From contig NW_004955487.1 in assembly GCF_000276665.1 (NCBI RefSeq), positions 5,778,713-5,842,712 on the forward strand: a stretch of DNA of 64,000 nt. Reading direction: 5' to 3'. The number at the start of each line of letters is the position of its first letter. Position 1 is the stretch's first letter. Source of the DNA: Chinchilla lanigera. Lineage: Eukaryota > Chordata > Mammalia > Rodentia > Chinchillidae. Both the position numbers and the translations under genes were made by a program. Of this stretch, positions 9,999-21,556 are shown one piece after another. The notes under the pieces are model-generated. The model saw only the letters and a list, made by a program, of their open reading frames with translations, made no database searches and was not told the origin of the DNA.

Positions 9999-10419
9999 AG
10001 AGAAGTTTTAGGGTTACAAACTAAAGCAGTGCTTCCCAGACCCCATTTCTACAGCCTTCTCCCATCCACACCCCCACCAAGGGGCCACTTGTTACCAAGC
10101 AGGGCCCTGTGTCCACATCTGACACAGTGTGACCCTGTCCCCGCACTATGCGTATTCTGTGGGGTTGGAAGTGGACAGCATGTGTCTGCCGCAAGGGTGT
10201 CCAGAGGAGTCTCACGGCAGAAAAACCTCAGGCGCTGCCTGTTCCCCCTGCCTAGTGGCTGCGCCCCGGGCTCTGGGGAAAGAGGAAGGCCAGCGAGGAG
10301 TCCAGGCAAAATTTAAACCGCTGGACTGGAGGACCTGGTCAGAAGGCAGGGCGACAGCAAGGCCCTGGGTTAAGGGGAGGCCGCCTGTGCGGTGGGGCCT
10401 GGGAAGAGGCTGGACTAGA

Positions 10420-12240
10420 AGTCAAGGGTGGAGGTGACCCCAGAGCGGGCGGCGGGGTCTGGGCCGGGGAAGGGAGCGAGGTGGCTTCGGCGAGGGGCGA
10501 GCGGAGCTCCCTTCCTGTCGCGCAACAGGCTGCGGAGTCCTTTCCCCGGCCACCAACCGCTCCAACAGCCGGCGACAGGGGACTTTGCAGGCTGAGCAGC
10601 CTGCTGCTTTCCAGCCCAGGGTCCTGGCTCCTGCCTGGGTGGCCCGGGGCACGAGGCGGCGCGGGCTGGAGTTGGAGCCAACCCGTCTGCCCAAGGGTTA
10701 ACTGGTGGCTCCGCCGCCGCCGCGCGTGCCGTGCGGAATCTCGCCAGAAGAGGGGACCGAGGAAAGCTCCTGACGTCAAGCTGGAATTCCTATTGTGCTT
10801 GGACCCGGTCGGGCAGAGCGAGCGCAAGTTGCCTCTCCGCGCACCTCCGCGCACAGCGTAGGTCCGGCGACCGCACTCGCGCTCTGGGAAGAGGAAGGTG
10901 CTCTCGACCCACGCGGAGACCCCCACTCCCCGCATACTGCTCCCGCTGCTGCTACAGGAGGCCGAGCTGAAGCCGCAGATCGCGCCGCCCCAGAGCCGGT
11001 GAGTGCCCCAGGCGAGGCCACTCCCCCCCAGCCCCTGCTTGCGCGCCCTGGGCGCACGGATGCGCGCGCGGATCTCGGCTGCCGGGCGCATGCAGCCGCC
11101 GCCTCCCCCGCCTCCGCCGCACGCCCCGGCCCGCTGCTGCTCTCTGTGAGCGCCCTTCAAGGCTCCCCGGGGGCCGCGGACCAAGGGACCCTCCGGAGCC
11201 CGCGCAGGCGGCGGGGCGCGCGCAGCTGGGGCCGGGAACGCTCGTGCGGGAGCATGGAAGGGGCCGGGGAGCGCAGCTTGGCGGAGCCGGACAGCCAGGG
11301 CTCGGCGGCGACCGGCGAGGACATCGAGATCGTTGTCAACGTGGGGGGCGTGCGGCAGGTGCTCTACGGAGACCTCCTCAGCCAGTATCCGGAGACCCGG
11401 CTGGCGGAGCTCATTAACTGCCTGGCCGGGGGCTACGACACCATCTTCTCCCTGTGCGATGATTACGACCCCGGCAAGCGCGAGTTCTACTTTGACAGGG
11501 ACCCGGACGCGTTCAAGTGTGTCATCGAAGTGTATTATTTCGGGGAGGTGCACATGAAGAAGGGCATCTGCCCCATCTGCTTCAAGAACGAGATGGATTT
11601 CTGGAAGGTGGACCTCAAGTTCCTCGACGACTGTTGCAAAAGCCACCTGAGCGAGAAGCGCGAGGAGCTGGAGGAGATCGCGCGCCGTGTGCAGCTCATC
11701 CTGGACGACCTGGGCGTGGATGCCGCCGAGGGCCGCTGGCGCCGCTGCCAGAAGTGCGTGTGGAAGTTCCTGGAGAAGCCCGAGTCGTCGTGCCCGGCTC
11801 GCGTGGTGGCCGTGCTGTCCTTCCTGCTCATCCTGGTGTCGTCAGTGGTCATGTGCATGGGGACCATTCCGGAGCTGCAGGTGGTGGACGCGGAAGGCAA
11901 CCGCGTGGAGCACCCGACCCTGGAGAACGTGGAGACGGCGTGCATCGGCTGGTTCACGCTGGAGTACCTGTTGCGCCTCTTCTCCTCGCCCAACAAGCTG
12001 CACTTCGCGCTGTCCTTCATGAACATCGTGGACGTGCTGGCCATCCTGCCCTTCTACGTCAGCCTCACGCTCACGCACCTGGGCGCGCGCATGATGGAGC
12101 TCACCAACGTACAGCAGGCGGTGCAGGCACTGCGCATCATGCGCATTGCGCGCATCTTCAAGCTCGCTCGCCACTCCTCCGGGCTGCAGACCCTCACCTA
12201 CGCGCTCAAGCGCAGCTTCAAGGAGCTGGGGCTGCTGCTC
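10420..12240. promoter_or_regulatory. CpG island over KCNF1 (copy 2)
   Basis: Same island as 1740-3560 at offset 8680, with the same sequence. Boundaries judged by eye. Confidence 0.8.
10771..10778. promoter_or_regulatory. Full CRE palindrome upstream of KCNF1 (copy 2)
   Basis: Same TGACGTCA site as at 2091, 476 bases before the copy 2 ATG. Confidence 0.55.
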
Positions 12241-12741
12241 ATGTACCTGGCCGTGGGCATCTTTGTTTTCTCGGCGCTGGGCTACACCATGGAGCAGAGC
12301 CACCCGGAGACCCTGTTTAAGAGCATCCCCCAGTCCTTCTGGTGGGCCATCATCACCATGACGACAGTGGGCTATGGAGACATCTACCCCAAGACCACGC
12401 TGGGCAAGCTCAATGCGGCCATCAGCTTCCTGTGTGGGGTCATCGCCATCGCTCTGCCCATCCACCCCATCATCAACAACTTTGTCAGGTACTACAACAA
12501 GCAGCGCGTGCTAGAGACCGCGGCCAAGCACGAGCTGGAGCTCATGGAACTCAACTCCATCAGTGCGGGCGAGGGCAAGCCTGGTGGCTCCCGCAGTGAC
12601 CTGGACACCTTGCCCCCAGAGACTGCAGTGAAGGAGGTGCCGAGCTGGGGCAGCCGGCTGAAGCTCTCCCACAGCGACACTTTCATCCCCTTGCTGACGG
12701 AGGAGAAGCACCACAGGACCAGGCTCCAGAGCTGCAAGTGA
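11254..12741 (+). CDS. KCNF1: KCNF1 (Kv5.1), silent voltage-gated potassium channel alpha subunit, copy 2
   Basis: The same 495-residue Kv5.1 protein as at 2574-4061, with no amino acid difference. T1 domain, six membrane segments, five-charge S4, TTVGYGD filter and PIHP hinge are all intact, and so is the context: CpG island, CRE about 480 bases before the ATG, AGTAAA after the stop. Two functional paralogues would be expected to show at least some silent or UTR differences; none is seen, which argues that this and copy 1 are the same locus assembled twice. Because its flanks are continuous, this is the copy to use as the reference gene model. Confidence 0.96.
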   Translation: MEGAGERSLAEPDSQGSAATGEDIEIVVNVGGVRQVLYGDLLSQYPETRLAELINCLAGGYDTIFSLCDDYDPGKREFYFDRDPDAFKCVIEVYYFGEVHMKKGICPICFKNEMDFWKVDLKFLDDCCKSHLSEKREELEEIARRVQLILDDLGVDAAEGRWRRCQKCVWKFLEKPESSCPARVVAVLSFLLILVSSVVMCMGTIPELQVVDAEGNRVEHPTLENVETACIGWFTLEYLLRLFSSPNKLHFALSFMNIVDVLAILPFYVSLTLTHLGARMMELTNVQQAVQALRIMRIARIFKLARHSSGLQTLTYALKRSFKELGLLLMYLAVGIFVFSALGYTMEQSHPETLFKSIPQSFWWAIITMTTVGYGDIYPKTTLGKLNAAISFLCGVIAIALPIHPIINNFVRYYNKQRVLETAAKHELELMELNSISAGEGKPGGSRSDLDTLPPETAVKEVPSWGSRLKLSHSDTFIPLLTEEKHHRTRLQSCK

Positions 12742-12974
12742 CCGAGGGCGCCCAGCAGGGATGGCTGGGCCACAAGTATGAACCATGTAGTGGAGGAGAA
12801 GGGCTGCCCGGTGTCCTCAGGCCTCCCCTGAACAGACCCGAGGGGCTCCTCTGCCAAGCAAGGCTGGGTAAGGGGGCGAGGCCGGGGAGGGGGGTGCAGG
12901 GCCACAGGACAACGTGGCACACACGGAGTGGCTCGGATGGTGGCAGGGGCCCGTGCCAGCTCTGTGTCTCCTTC

Positions 12975-12980
12975 AGTAAA
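12975..12980 (+). terminator. Candidate KCNF1 poly(A) signal AGTAAA (copy 2)
   Basis: Same variant hexamer with GT-rich downstream sequence as in copy 1. Confidence 0.45.
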
Positions 12981-13107
12981 GCTCCTGCTGCGTCCACGCT
13001 CTGTGCTGTGGGTTGTGTCACCCGGGCTGGCTGTCACCCCAAGAGTGGCTCAGCCACACCCCAGTGCCAGGCCTGGAGGTAGGTGGGCAGGCCGGGAGGA
13101 GGGGGAG

Positions 13108-13117
13108 CTATTTTTAG
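13108..13117. promoter_or_regulatory. Perfect MEF2 consensus downstream of KCNF1 (copy 2)
   Basis: Same site as 4428-4437, with the same neighbouring CTAATTAA core. Confidence 0.4.
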
Positions 13118-14616
13118 TCTGGAGCTAATTAAAGAAGGGCTCCGTGGTGGGTGGGGTGCAGAGCCCAGGCTCCTGGCCACTTTCCTGGAGGCTCGGCGGG
13201 CAACATCTACCTTCTGTTTCCTTCTGGGGCGAAGCTGGCTCCCAGCACCCTTGGGTGGAGGGGGAGGGAGAAGTCACAGAGTCCTCAGAACAGTGAGGTC
13301 ACCATTTAAATAGTCACCTGTGTGGGGTCTTTTGCACAACTTCTTTCTGTCCTTTCCAGTGACCCTGCTAGACAGGAATCCCATGTTACAGATGGAGAAA
13401 CTGAGGCCCAGGTCTCAGTCCTGACTCTCTTCGTGGGGATGCTAGGTGGTCTTTGGTCACAGGCTCTGCTTGGGCTCACGAGGGGGCCGCAGGGCAGGGA
13501 GAGGGGCTGAGGGTCCCTGCACCCCAGCTCACCCTTCCATCCACCCAGCCCTCAGGGGACAGACAGGCAGACCTGGTTTGAGCTCAGGGAGTGAAGACAA
13601 GATTGGAGGTGCAAGAGTTCAAGAGTTTTTCCTAGTGTATCTCTTTGACCATTCTGTGAGCCCTGTGGTCTCAGGGCTGTTTATTAACCTCTCTGATCCT
13701 CATGACCTTGGAGAACGCTGGTTCTTAGCACAGCAACTGCCACTGCTTAAGTGCTTATTAGATGCAGCTGGCTGTGTTTCTCTGAGCTTGGAAAGAGGTA
13801 GCAGCCCTGGTGCCCAGCCCGGCCCCCACACATCTGGGCTGGGCATGCCAGGACTGGGACAGGCATCGTCACTAGGAAGTGGCAGCTGTCAGCTGGGGCG
13901 TCCCTGGAGGGGGAGGTCTTGGGCAAGGGCTGGAGTCATCTCCGTGTGCTCCTTGGGCCGTGGATGGACAGACGGCATGGCAGGTGTGTGGGGGCGCTGC
14001 ACTGTTTCCGCTGTCCCTGGAACCGCTGAAGGTCCTGTCACCTCTGCGCCAGCCCGCTGAGACTCAGCAATGTGTGTCTCTCTCCAAGAGAGGGCTGGGT
14101 CCTGCGGCCATCAGAGGAGAGGTGGGGGCTGGGCAAAGGAGGACACAGTAGAAAGGTAGAGGGCTTTGGGCTTTGGGGGTGCTGTTGCTGAATGGGTGGG
14201 GTGCTTTTCTTTGTCAGCCTGGTCCCTGGAGCCCCTGGGAGCTGCCTGTGTCAGCCTGAGGGCTTGCAGAGAGAAGCCTGGGACAGGCAGGACAGGGAGG
14301 CCACGGCCGGGAGTGGCCACGGCCGGGAGCTCATTTCCGGGTCCACAGCCATCTTGAGGTTTGGAAACTGAGTCCTGGAAGGGGAGCCATTGGTGTGAGA
14401 TCGTCCTGGGTTCGGGTTAGATAAGACCCTGTCCCAGATCTCAGTGGGGACAAAGGAGTCAGAGACAGCGACTAGGGGAGGGACTGCAGGCTCTGGAGGT
14501 TCGGGCGGCCCATGGTCCCTGCGGTCTTTCTGGAGTTCTAGCACCTGCATTTGGCTGTGCCTGCAAAGCCCCAGGCGGCTCTGAGAACTAGCGACAGTTT
14601 GTCTTCTTTATATTTC

Positions 14617-14706
14617 TTTTTTTTTTTTTTTTGATACTGGGAATCGAACTCAGGACCTTGCACTTGCCAGACAGGCTCTTGTGCCACTGGGCTACATCCC
14701 CAGCCC
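14617..14706 (-). repeat. ID SINE (copy 2)
   Basis: Same insertion as 5934-6026. Here the element head (GATACTGG) is intact, but the left target duplication is replaced by a T-rich sequence. Confidence 0.85.
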
Positions 14707-16850
14707 TTACCCCACTCCTATTCAATTAGAGTCTCTGGGAGTGACGCTGAGTGTGCAGCGCATTTTTTTTTTTAACTTTCAAGTGCACGTGAGTCATTAG
14801 AGATCTGGTTAAAATGCAGATTTTGAATCTGTGGAGCGGAGGGTGCCCTGTCATTTTCCATTCCCAACAAGCGCTCCCGAGGGGCTGGCACTGGGTCTGG
14901 GACCCCAAGGAGGAGTTGACAAACTCTGGCTCCGGGGGCCACACCTGTCTCCTCCGCCCCGACCTGCTTCTGTTCATCCCATGGGTTAAGAATGGTTTTT
15001 ATGTTTCTAAGGGTGGAAAAATCTCAAAAGAAAGAATAACATTTTGTGACCAGAAAAAAGTACGTAAAATGCAAATTTCCGTGTCTACAATAAAGTCTTG
15101 TTGGAATAGAGCCGTGTCCATTTATTTGTCCTGGGGTTTTGGGGGGATGGAACACAGAGCTGGAGGCTGGGACAGAGAACGCCTTGCTGCTCCTTTGCCC
15201 TGGAAGTTGAGCCATGCCGGGCGGGTGCCATGGCTTCTCAGTGAGCTGCAGGAGCAGGCGAGAGCCTGCGCGAAGAGGAGGAAAGAACCTCCCAGGACGG
15301 CGGCAGGAGGAGGACAGGGTGGACCACCATCCCAGAGAGGGGCACACCTGCTCCCCTGCCCTGGGACCACATCCCAGGGCTCACAGACCCCTTCTTCCTG
15401 TCCCCCCAGGGCCCCTCGTGCCTGCGCTCCTAGCTCTTGCTACTCGAGGTCCCCCTGGTGTCCCGAGCAATTTCACCCCAGCTTCTAAACGGCTGCCTAT
15501 GGTGAACAGGTTATCCTCATCTTTACAAAGGAGGAGACTGAGGCCCAGAGGGCAGAAGCCACAGGCTGGTGCTACTGGCTGGAGTGGGACTATTCCCAAA
15601 GCCTCCAGCAGACATTGGAGGGGTGACCTTCAGGCCCCTCTTCTGGGGTGACCCCAGCGTCCTAAGAAGGCGACATCTGTCTCTTGGAAGGCATCCCTTA
15701 GGAACCTGTGCTGGCTCAGGTGGTGTGTGTTGATCAGAGAGAGAGGCGTGTTTCTTCCTATGCGGGGATGTTTGCGGCCAGATGCTTGGTTATGCAGAGT
15801 TCAGGCTCCATCTGGCCCTCATGGGAGGTGTGGGAAGCGTCTGAGGCTGTAGTCCCCCTCTGGGGCCTGGGGTACCACCTCAGACAGGGCACCCAGAGCT
15901 CTGAGAAGGCTCAGACTGGGATTAGTGCACCTGTGTTCTGTGGAGGGGGACCAGAAAGGACCAAGGATGGCCCTGCTTATGGTCACCTGCTCACGGCCTT
16001 CTTGGGACAGTTCAGGGAGGCAGGGCCCTGGCGTCCCCTTGGCCTGCCCGAGAGGCTGTCTTCCAGCACCTCAGGAGGCAATCTCAGCATCTGTGTCTCC
16101 TGGCATCTCCAGGGAGATGAGAGAGGAGATGTTTCCAGAGCCTCCCACCCGGCACCTGTGGGAAGGCGGCTGCAGCACCAGGCGCCTGGCAACACTCTGG
16201 GGATGTCACTGACACCTGTCATCCATGGTGGGAGCTCCCCCAAATCCTTTCCTCCACTCCACGCAGCCCAAGATGCAGCTGCAGAGATGGTGTGGGTTTC
16301 TAAGAGGAAAGTTCTGGACGAGCCCCAGAGGGCTCTGCTCCTTGTCTCTGTTTCCGAAGCGATCTCTGCCCACTGGCATGGCTGTCGTCACACAGCTCCG
16401 TCTCACTCCAAGATCAGGGAGGTGTGCTCGCCGTGGCTTTGGCTGGGACCCTGAAGTCCTGGGTGCTGCCAGAAATTGCCTGTGGTCATGCAGCGAAGGA
16501 GGGGGCCGTGTGTACCGCAGGGCCCAGGGCCGTGTGCCTGAGCAACCCACGAACCATGTCCACCTGGCGGCCACACCCTCCTCCCGGGCCTGCTGTCAAG
16601 GTCACAGCTGGGCACAGCTGGGCACACGGGGGCTGTGTGAGCTGTAGTCACAGTCAGGCCGTGATGAGACCCACGTACTAATGTATCCCAGTCAGGCTGC
16701 CGCTGGTGCACATATTGGCTATGCTGTCAGGATTTTTTTTTAATGTTTACATGTCATTTTCTTTGCTTTTTGGATTAGTATGTGTTTGTGATGAATAATA
16801 ATTCATTCCTTTGGAGGGATTAGTGTATATATCTATCTATCTCATATCTT

Positions 16851-17135
16851 GTCTTAGCCACTTTCCTGTTTCTCGGACAAAACATCTGACACCCACAACT
16901 TAAAGGAGAGTCGGTTCATTTTGGCTCAGGTTCCATGGTCCGTTGGTCCAAGGCAGGGCGCACGGCACAGGGGTCTGGCGAGGGAGAGCTGCTCACGGTG
17001 GGGAGCACAGGAAGTGGTGAGAGAAGGGAGGAGCTGGGGAGGAGATAAACCCTTCCAGGCCACGCCCCCAGGACCGCCTCTACCAACCAGGCCCCGCCTC
17101 CTAACAGCAAGGCAGCGCTAAGCCCTCATCATCCA
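16851..17135 (+). mobile_element. URR1-like non-autonomous hAT element
   Basis: Starts GTCTTAGCCACTTTCCTG and includes GGTTCATTTTGGCTCAGG, the Cys-codon-like CACGCCCCC stretch and CAGGCCCCGCCTCCTAACAG. The same consensus recurs at 30662-30945 and, inverted, at 40560-40990, 41330-41615 and 44865-45175. Assignment to rodent URR1 is from memory. Confidence 0.5.
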
Positions 17136-17783
17136 ATCCGTTTCCAGAGCCCCCCACCCCATGAGCGCAGGTGGCATTGGGGACACCTGAAGCAGAACAC
17201 TGGTTTGCGTCAGCGGCTCTGACCAGGCCTTGGAAGGAAGGCCCTGGGGGAAGCCCTGATGGATACCTCAGTGCTGGGTTCTGGGTCAGCAGCCCACAGC
17301 GCCTGAGAGCCCCCCACAGCTGCCTTTCCCCTCTTCCTGCCCTGTCCCTGCTCCAGCTGTGTAGAGTTCCCGCTCCCTCCTTCCTGTGCTGAAGGCCGCC
17401 CCTTGGGCTGTCCGGCTTCTGCATGGGTGGTTCTTATTTACACAGTCGGTCTCTGCCTCCCCCGCCAGTCACCTCTGTGCAGACTGTGGGGACTGCGGTC
17501 CGGGTGACGCTGAGACCCCCGCAGTCTGGCAGGGTCGCACACTCTGCGCTCAGCGAATGCACGGTGAATGGCTTCTGTCTCGCAGCACACGGACTCCACT
17601 CATCTCTCCCTTCCACTTCCTGAGTGCGGGGTTGGGCCTCCCCTGCCACCCCCTGGCTTCACCTCTCCACGGGCTCCCCAGCCTGTAAAGGTCTATTCCT
17701 ATGCTCTCTGCTTTTGGCCTCTAGTTATTTCTGCTTTGACAGTCAGCTGACCACAAACAAATTTAAACCAATAAGCAGCAAAG
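17136..17783. other. Unique intergenic stretch
   Basis: No gene, RNA or repeat family recognised. Short ORFs only. Confidence 0.5.
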
Positions 17784-17967
17784 TTTTTTATTATTGTGTG
17801 ATACTAGAGATTGAACTCAGGGTCTTTGCACTGAGCTCGTCTCCCACCCTTTTTATTGTTTTATTTTGAGGCAGGGTCTTGTTAAGTTGCTGAATTTCCT
17901 GGTCTGGGTTCAAACTTGCCCATCCTCCTGCCTCAGCCTCCTGTAGTGCTGAGATCACAGACTAGCA
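17784..17967 (-). repeat. B1-ID dimeric SINE
   Basis: Reverse-strand ID half (ATTGAACTCAGGGTCTTTGC) followed by a reverse B1 half (GAGGCAGGGTCTTG, CCTCCTGCCTCAGCCTCC) with a T-rich linker. Confidence 0.8.
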
Positions 17968-18560
17968 TTTTTGAGACTTTGGTTATGTGAGTATTCTTCA
18001 TCACAGTGACAGAAAAGGAAGTGAAACCCGAGGTCTCTGGGCCAAGGGGCAGTGTGTAATTCTCAGGCACACAGCGGCTAGTGTGCGTTGTCCTGGCCGG
18101 GGCAGCCGCCCCTCTGCTTGCTGACAGCCCTGGCTAAAGATGCAGGAGCTGCTGGCTCGGAGGCTTCCTGTGCAGCCCCATCTCATCCTCTGAGCTGCAC
18201 ATGTGACAGCTTCTCATTGGTGGCTGCACCTTGTGCCCAGCCAGGCTGCCTTTGGTTGCCGTCCCCAGAGCTGGCTTGCTTTCCGACTATCTTTGAGTGT
18301 GGTGTGTATTTTAGTCGTTTCTGGGCAGCTTCTCATGCATATTCAAACCCGGGCCGTCAGGGCTCGTGGATGATTCAGATGTTTGTTGCGCGATGTAACT
18401 GATCTTAATATAGCGGTGCCTAGAGGATGCACTCGGGCTCCTCCGCTCCCCGCAACCTGCTGGGGTCGGGGAGGATCCATGAACCCAACCGACTTCCGCC
18501 CCACGGAGCCTGAGCCTGCTGGGCTGAACAGAGCTTTGGGTTTCTCTGGCCCTTGTTTGT

Positions 18561-18750
18561 CTTTTTTTTCTCCCTCTGGTACTAAGAATGGAACCCAGGG
18601 CCTTCACACTGAGCTGCATCCCCAGCCTCCCTACTTATTTTTTAATTTTGGGACAGGGTCTTGCTGAGTCGCTAAGTAGCCCAGGCAGGGCTTGAAATTT
18701 CAATTGTCCTGCCTCAGCCTCCCGGAGGGCTGAGATCACAGGCCTGGCTT
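18561..18750 (-). repeat. B1-ID dimeric SINE
   Basis: Reverse ID half with GGTACTAAGAATGGAACCC, then TTTTTAATTTTGGGACAGGG linker and a reverse B1 half. Confidence 0.8.
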
Positions 18751-19621
18751 ATTTTTTTTCCCAGTCATCTTTTCTACAGGCAACCTGAGGTCCAGAGGGG
18801 AAGGCTGGGGAGGTCGAGCGTGTGACTGAGCTACAGGAAGGGACACTTCTTTCCGCTGAGCCTGTTGGGGGCCAGAGTGGCCTGGGAGGTGATGCGGTGA
18901 CAGTGGGGCTGCTGAGTCCATGGGGGAGCAGGGCCGCTGTCTTGGGAACACTCTGAGTTTATGTCCTCCCTGTACCTCTTCCCAGCTGCGAGGACTGGGC
19001 AGCCCCTAAATCCTTCCTTGGGTGTCTTGGGGAGCAGTGGTCCCTCCTCGCAGCAGTGCTTGGGGACCCTCATAATGGGGCCCCGTGATGACTTGTCTGG
19101 GGCCAGGTCATTGCCAGGAGTGGCCACAGGACGGACCCAGGTCTGCCTGTGACATGGTGCCCACTGGTCCTGGTCATCAGCCACCGGGGCAGGGCAGGCA
19201 CCGGGGCTGGGGGCGGAGGGAGTAGCAGGGAGCCCTGTGGGGATACTGAGGGGCGCATGGGCAGTGCCACAGCCCCAGGACCTGTGCAGCCAGGCGCAAG
19301 CCACGTCGCAGACGCCCACTGGTGCCGCAGGGTCCTGTGAGTGTCCACTGTGCACAGCTCCTAGCCAACCCTGGACTGAGCCCGAAAGACCCCAGGAGCC
19401 TCCCTTCCCACCACTGGTGTGGCCACCACCGCTGTCTCATCCTGCTTAACACAGGCTGGCCCCACACATCCAGAGCATGCGTGTGGGATCAGGAACAGGA
19501 TGAGTGTGTAAATTAACGTCCCCGAGGCAGCTCTGGAGTCCTGCTTCGTGAGGATCTTTGTGGATGTCCCAAGTGGAGTCAAAAAGTTTACAGCAATTTC
19601 TGTCAAATGAGAACACAATGC
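18751..19621. other. Unique intergenic stretch
   Basis: GC-moderate DNA with overlapping short ORFs on both strands and no recognisable domain. Confidence 0.5.
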
Positions 19622-19764
19622 TAGCCGGGTGTGGTGGTGCACACCTGTAATCCCAGCACTCGGGAGACTGAGGCAGGATGATCCTTGGGAGTTTGAGACC
19701 AGCCTGGGTTACAAAGTGAGCTCAAAGCCAGCCTGAACTGCATAGGAAAACCCTGTCTTAAAAG

Positions 19765-19807
<43 letters not shown>

Positions 19808-19808
19808 A
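19622..19808 (+). repeat. B1 SINE with internal duplication and long A tail
   Basis: B1 whose right part is partly duplicated (a second GAGCTCAAAGCCAGCCTGAA unit after the first GACCAGCCTGGG). The pure A tail of nearly 40 bases suggests recent insertion. Confidence 0.85.
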
Positions 19809-20125
19809 AATGTAATGCTGCATCCTCATCCACATTAGCCGCCGGATCTGGCCCTGTGTGACTTCCAGCTCTTCCCTAAAGTCAAAATGACCATGACAGG
19901 GAGAAGTTTTGAATCCAATGAGAAACTCAAGGCAGCCAGGACAGTGCAGCTAAAGACCCTCAGGAAAGAGGACTCTAGAACTGTTGCAGAAAGTGGCAAG
20001 GATGATGGGATGAGTGTGCTCAAAGCAAGAGCGAGGACTGTGAGGGGATTCATGGCAAGTTGGCTTTTGCTGTACTAATGCTTTTTATTTAAACCCGCAC
20101 CATAGTTTTCGATCATACCGTGTGT
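19809..20125 (+). mobile_element. mariner transposase 3' end with right terminus
   Basis: Forward translation gives DLALCDFQLFPK, the region of the third catalytic Asp of DD34D mariner transposases, followed by the FES-KLKAARTVQLKTL-type C-terminal section. It ends in GATCATACCGTGTG, like a mariner terminal repeat. The 5' part is missing, so it is non-functional. It belongs to the same family as 29310, 38605, 43690 and 56330. Confidence 0.7.
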
Positions 20126-20891
20126 ACTGAAGCCTCCTGCGCAGTCTATATATCCGCCGCCCGAGCAACCCAGCCACGCTGGGCTCTTACGCCACCTCTC
20201 AAAGTCCCCAAGGCTGACACCGCAGGCGGGGGACCTGGGCCGTGCTGCTCGCGAGCAAGAATGAGGGTCTGCTGGGCTTGGATCTGAGACCCCGGCCGGG
20301 GAGGGACCTGGTGTGTGACGGTTACTCGAGGTGGGATGAATGCATGGAGGAAGAGCTGGGACACTTCAGTGACCGTGAGGGTGGCCCTGAGCGACAGTGA
20401 GAGTATGAATGAGCAAAGTGAAGGAGGAGTGAACGAGGGCCACCTGGGAAGATAAGTGAGCGGACAGGATGAAGGGGGCGAAGCCACACACAGGGGCACA
20501 CACGGCACGCTGTGACGGTGACAGAGGCCAACCCCCGGTTCTGTACAGGCCCCTGAGTGTGGGGACCACGTCCGAGCCAGCCGGACCCAGCGTGTGGCTG
20601 AAGCCGGTGAGGTGGCTCTGGCCCCTGGAAACCATGGCAACCACACCCCTGGCTAATGGTCAGACTCCAGGCAGGATGCTCACCCCCAGGATGCGGGCGG
20701 GATCCCCGTGGTCCATGCAGAGGGGAGCCCAAGGTTTTCTCTCTGGAAATGCTGGACCCCAATGTAGCTCTGTCCTCTAGAGTTTTTAAATCATTTCCTT
20801 TCCCGTCAGATTTTCCCAAGGCTTCTGAGGCATTGACATACATTTGCAAAGGCTGTGGCCGGATGTTTAATCTCAGCTCCTTGAGCCTTGG
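20126..20891. other. Unique intergenic stretch
   Basis: No gene recognised. The overlapping short ORFs lack domains. Confidence 0.5.
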
Positions 20892-21020
20892 CTTTTTTTT
20901 TTGATGCGATATTGGGGATTGAACCCCAAGTCTTCACTTTGAACTACACCCCTGTGGCCTTACATTTTTTATTTTGAGAGAGGATCTCCCTAAGTCACTA
21001 AGTTGCCCAGGCTGTGTTCA
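20892..21020 (-). repeat. B1-ID dimer fragment
   Basis: Reverse ID half with GGGGATTGAACCCC and TTTTATTTTGAGAGAGG linker; the B1 half is truncated. A forward ID fragment follows directly. Confidence 0.65.
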
Positions 21021-21037
21021 AAATAAAAAAAATAAAA

Positions 21038-21095
21038 GAGACTGTGGATATAGCTCCGTGCAAAGGCCCTGGGTTCAATCCCCAGAGCTGCAAAC
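21038..21095 (+). repeat. ID SINE fragment
   Basis: Forward A-box-like TAGCTCCGTG and B-box CTGGGTTCAATCCCC of an ID element, without the head. Confidence 0.6.
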
Positions 21096-21381
21096 ATAAT
21101 AGAAGCGAGCACAGCACAAAGAGCAGCACATTGCACTATACTACATCACACTGCAGTCAGGGGCATGAAAACCCCTAAGCACGTGGCGCTCTTGCTGTGG
21201 TGGGAAGCAACGTACCTTCAAGTGAGTGTGTTGTAGAACCCCTCCTCAGAGGCCTGGGGTGGTGGTTGGATGAATATAAAAAAGCAAGCCACACAAAGCT
21301 TTTGGTTCTCCATGCACCTAAAAGTACCGTTTATACTATACTGTAGTTTACTAAGTGTGCAATAAATAGCATTATGTCTAA

Positions 21382-21522
21382 AAGCTGGGCATGGTGGTGC
21401 ACACCTGTCATCTCAGCACCCAGGAGGCTGAGGCAGGAGGATTGCCAGCCTGCACTACATAGTCAGCTCAAGGTCAGTCTGGAGCACATAGCAAGACCTT
21501 GTCTCAAAAAACAAAAACAAAA
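21382..21522 (+). repeat. B1 SINE with internal duplication
   Basis: GCTGGGCATGGTGGTGC start, standard core, a second CAGCTCAAGGTCAGTCTGG unit, A-rich tail leading into an (ATAA)n run to about 21556. Confidence 0.8.
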
Positions 21523-21556
21523 AATAAAAGTATAATAAATAAATAAATAAATAAAG

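Larger units (their letters stand above)
8681..16922 (+). repeat. Copy 2 of the 8.24 kb duplicated segment
   Basis: This is the direct-repeat partner of 1-8242. Unlike copy 1 it runs on without a break into flanking sequence on both sides (8343-8680 on the left, 16923 onward on the right), so it looks like the copy in its proper context. All coding, promoter and repeat features recur at +8680. Confidence 0.95.

Noticed and set aside
19887..20078. A 63-codon plus-strand frame as a host gene
   Set aside because: It is the C-terminal remnant of a mariner transposase and recurs in other decayed copies.
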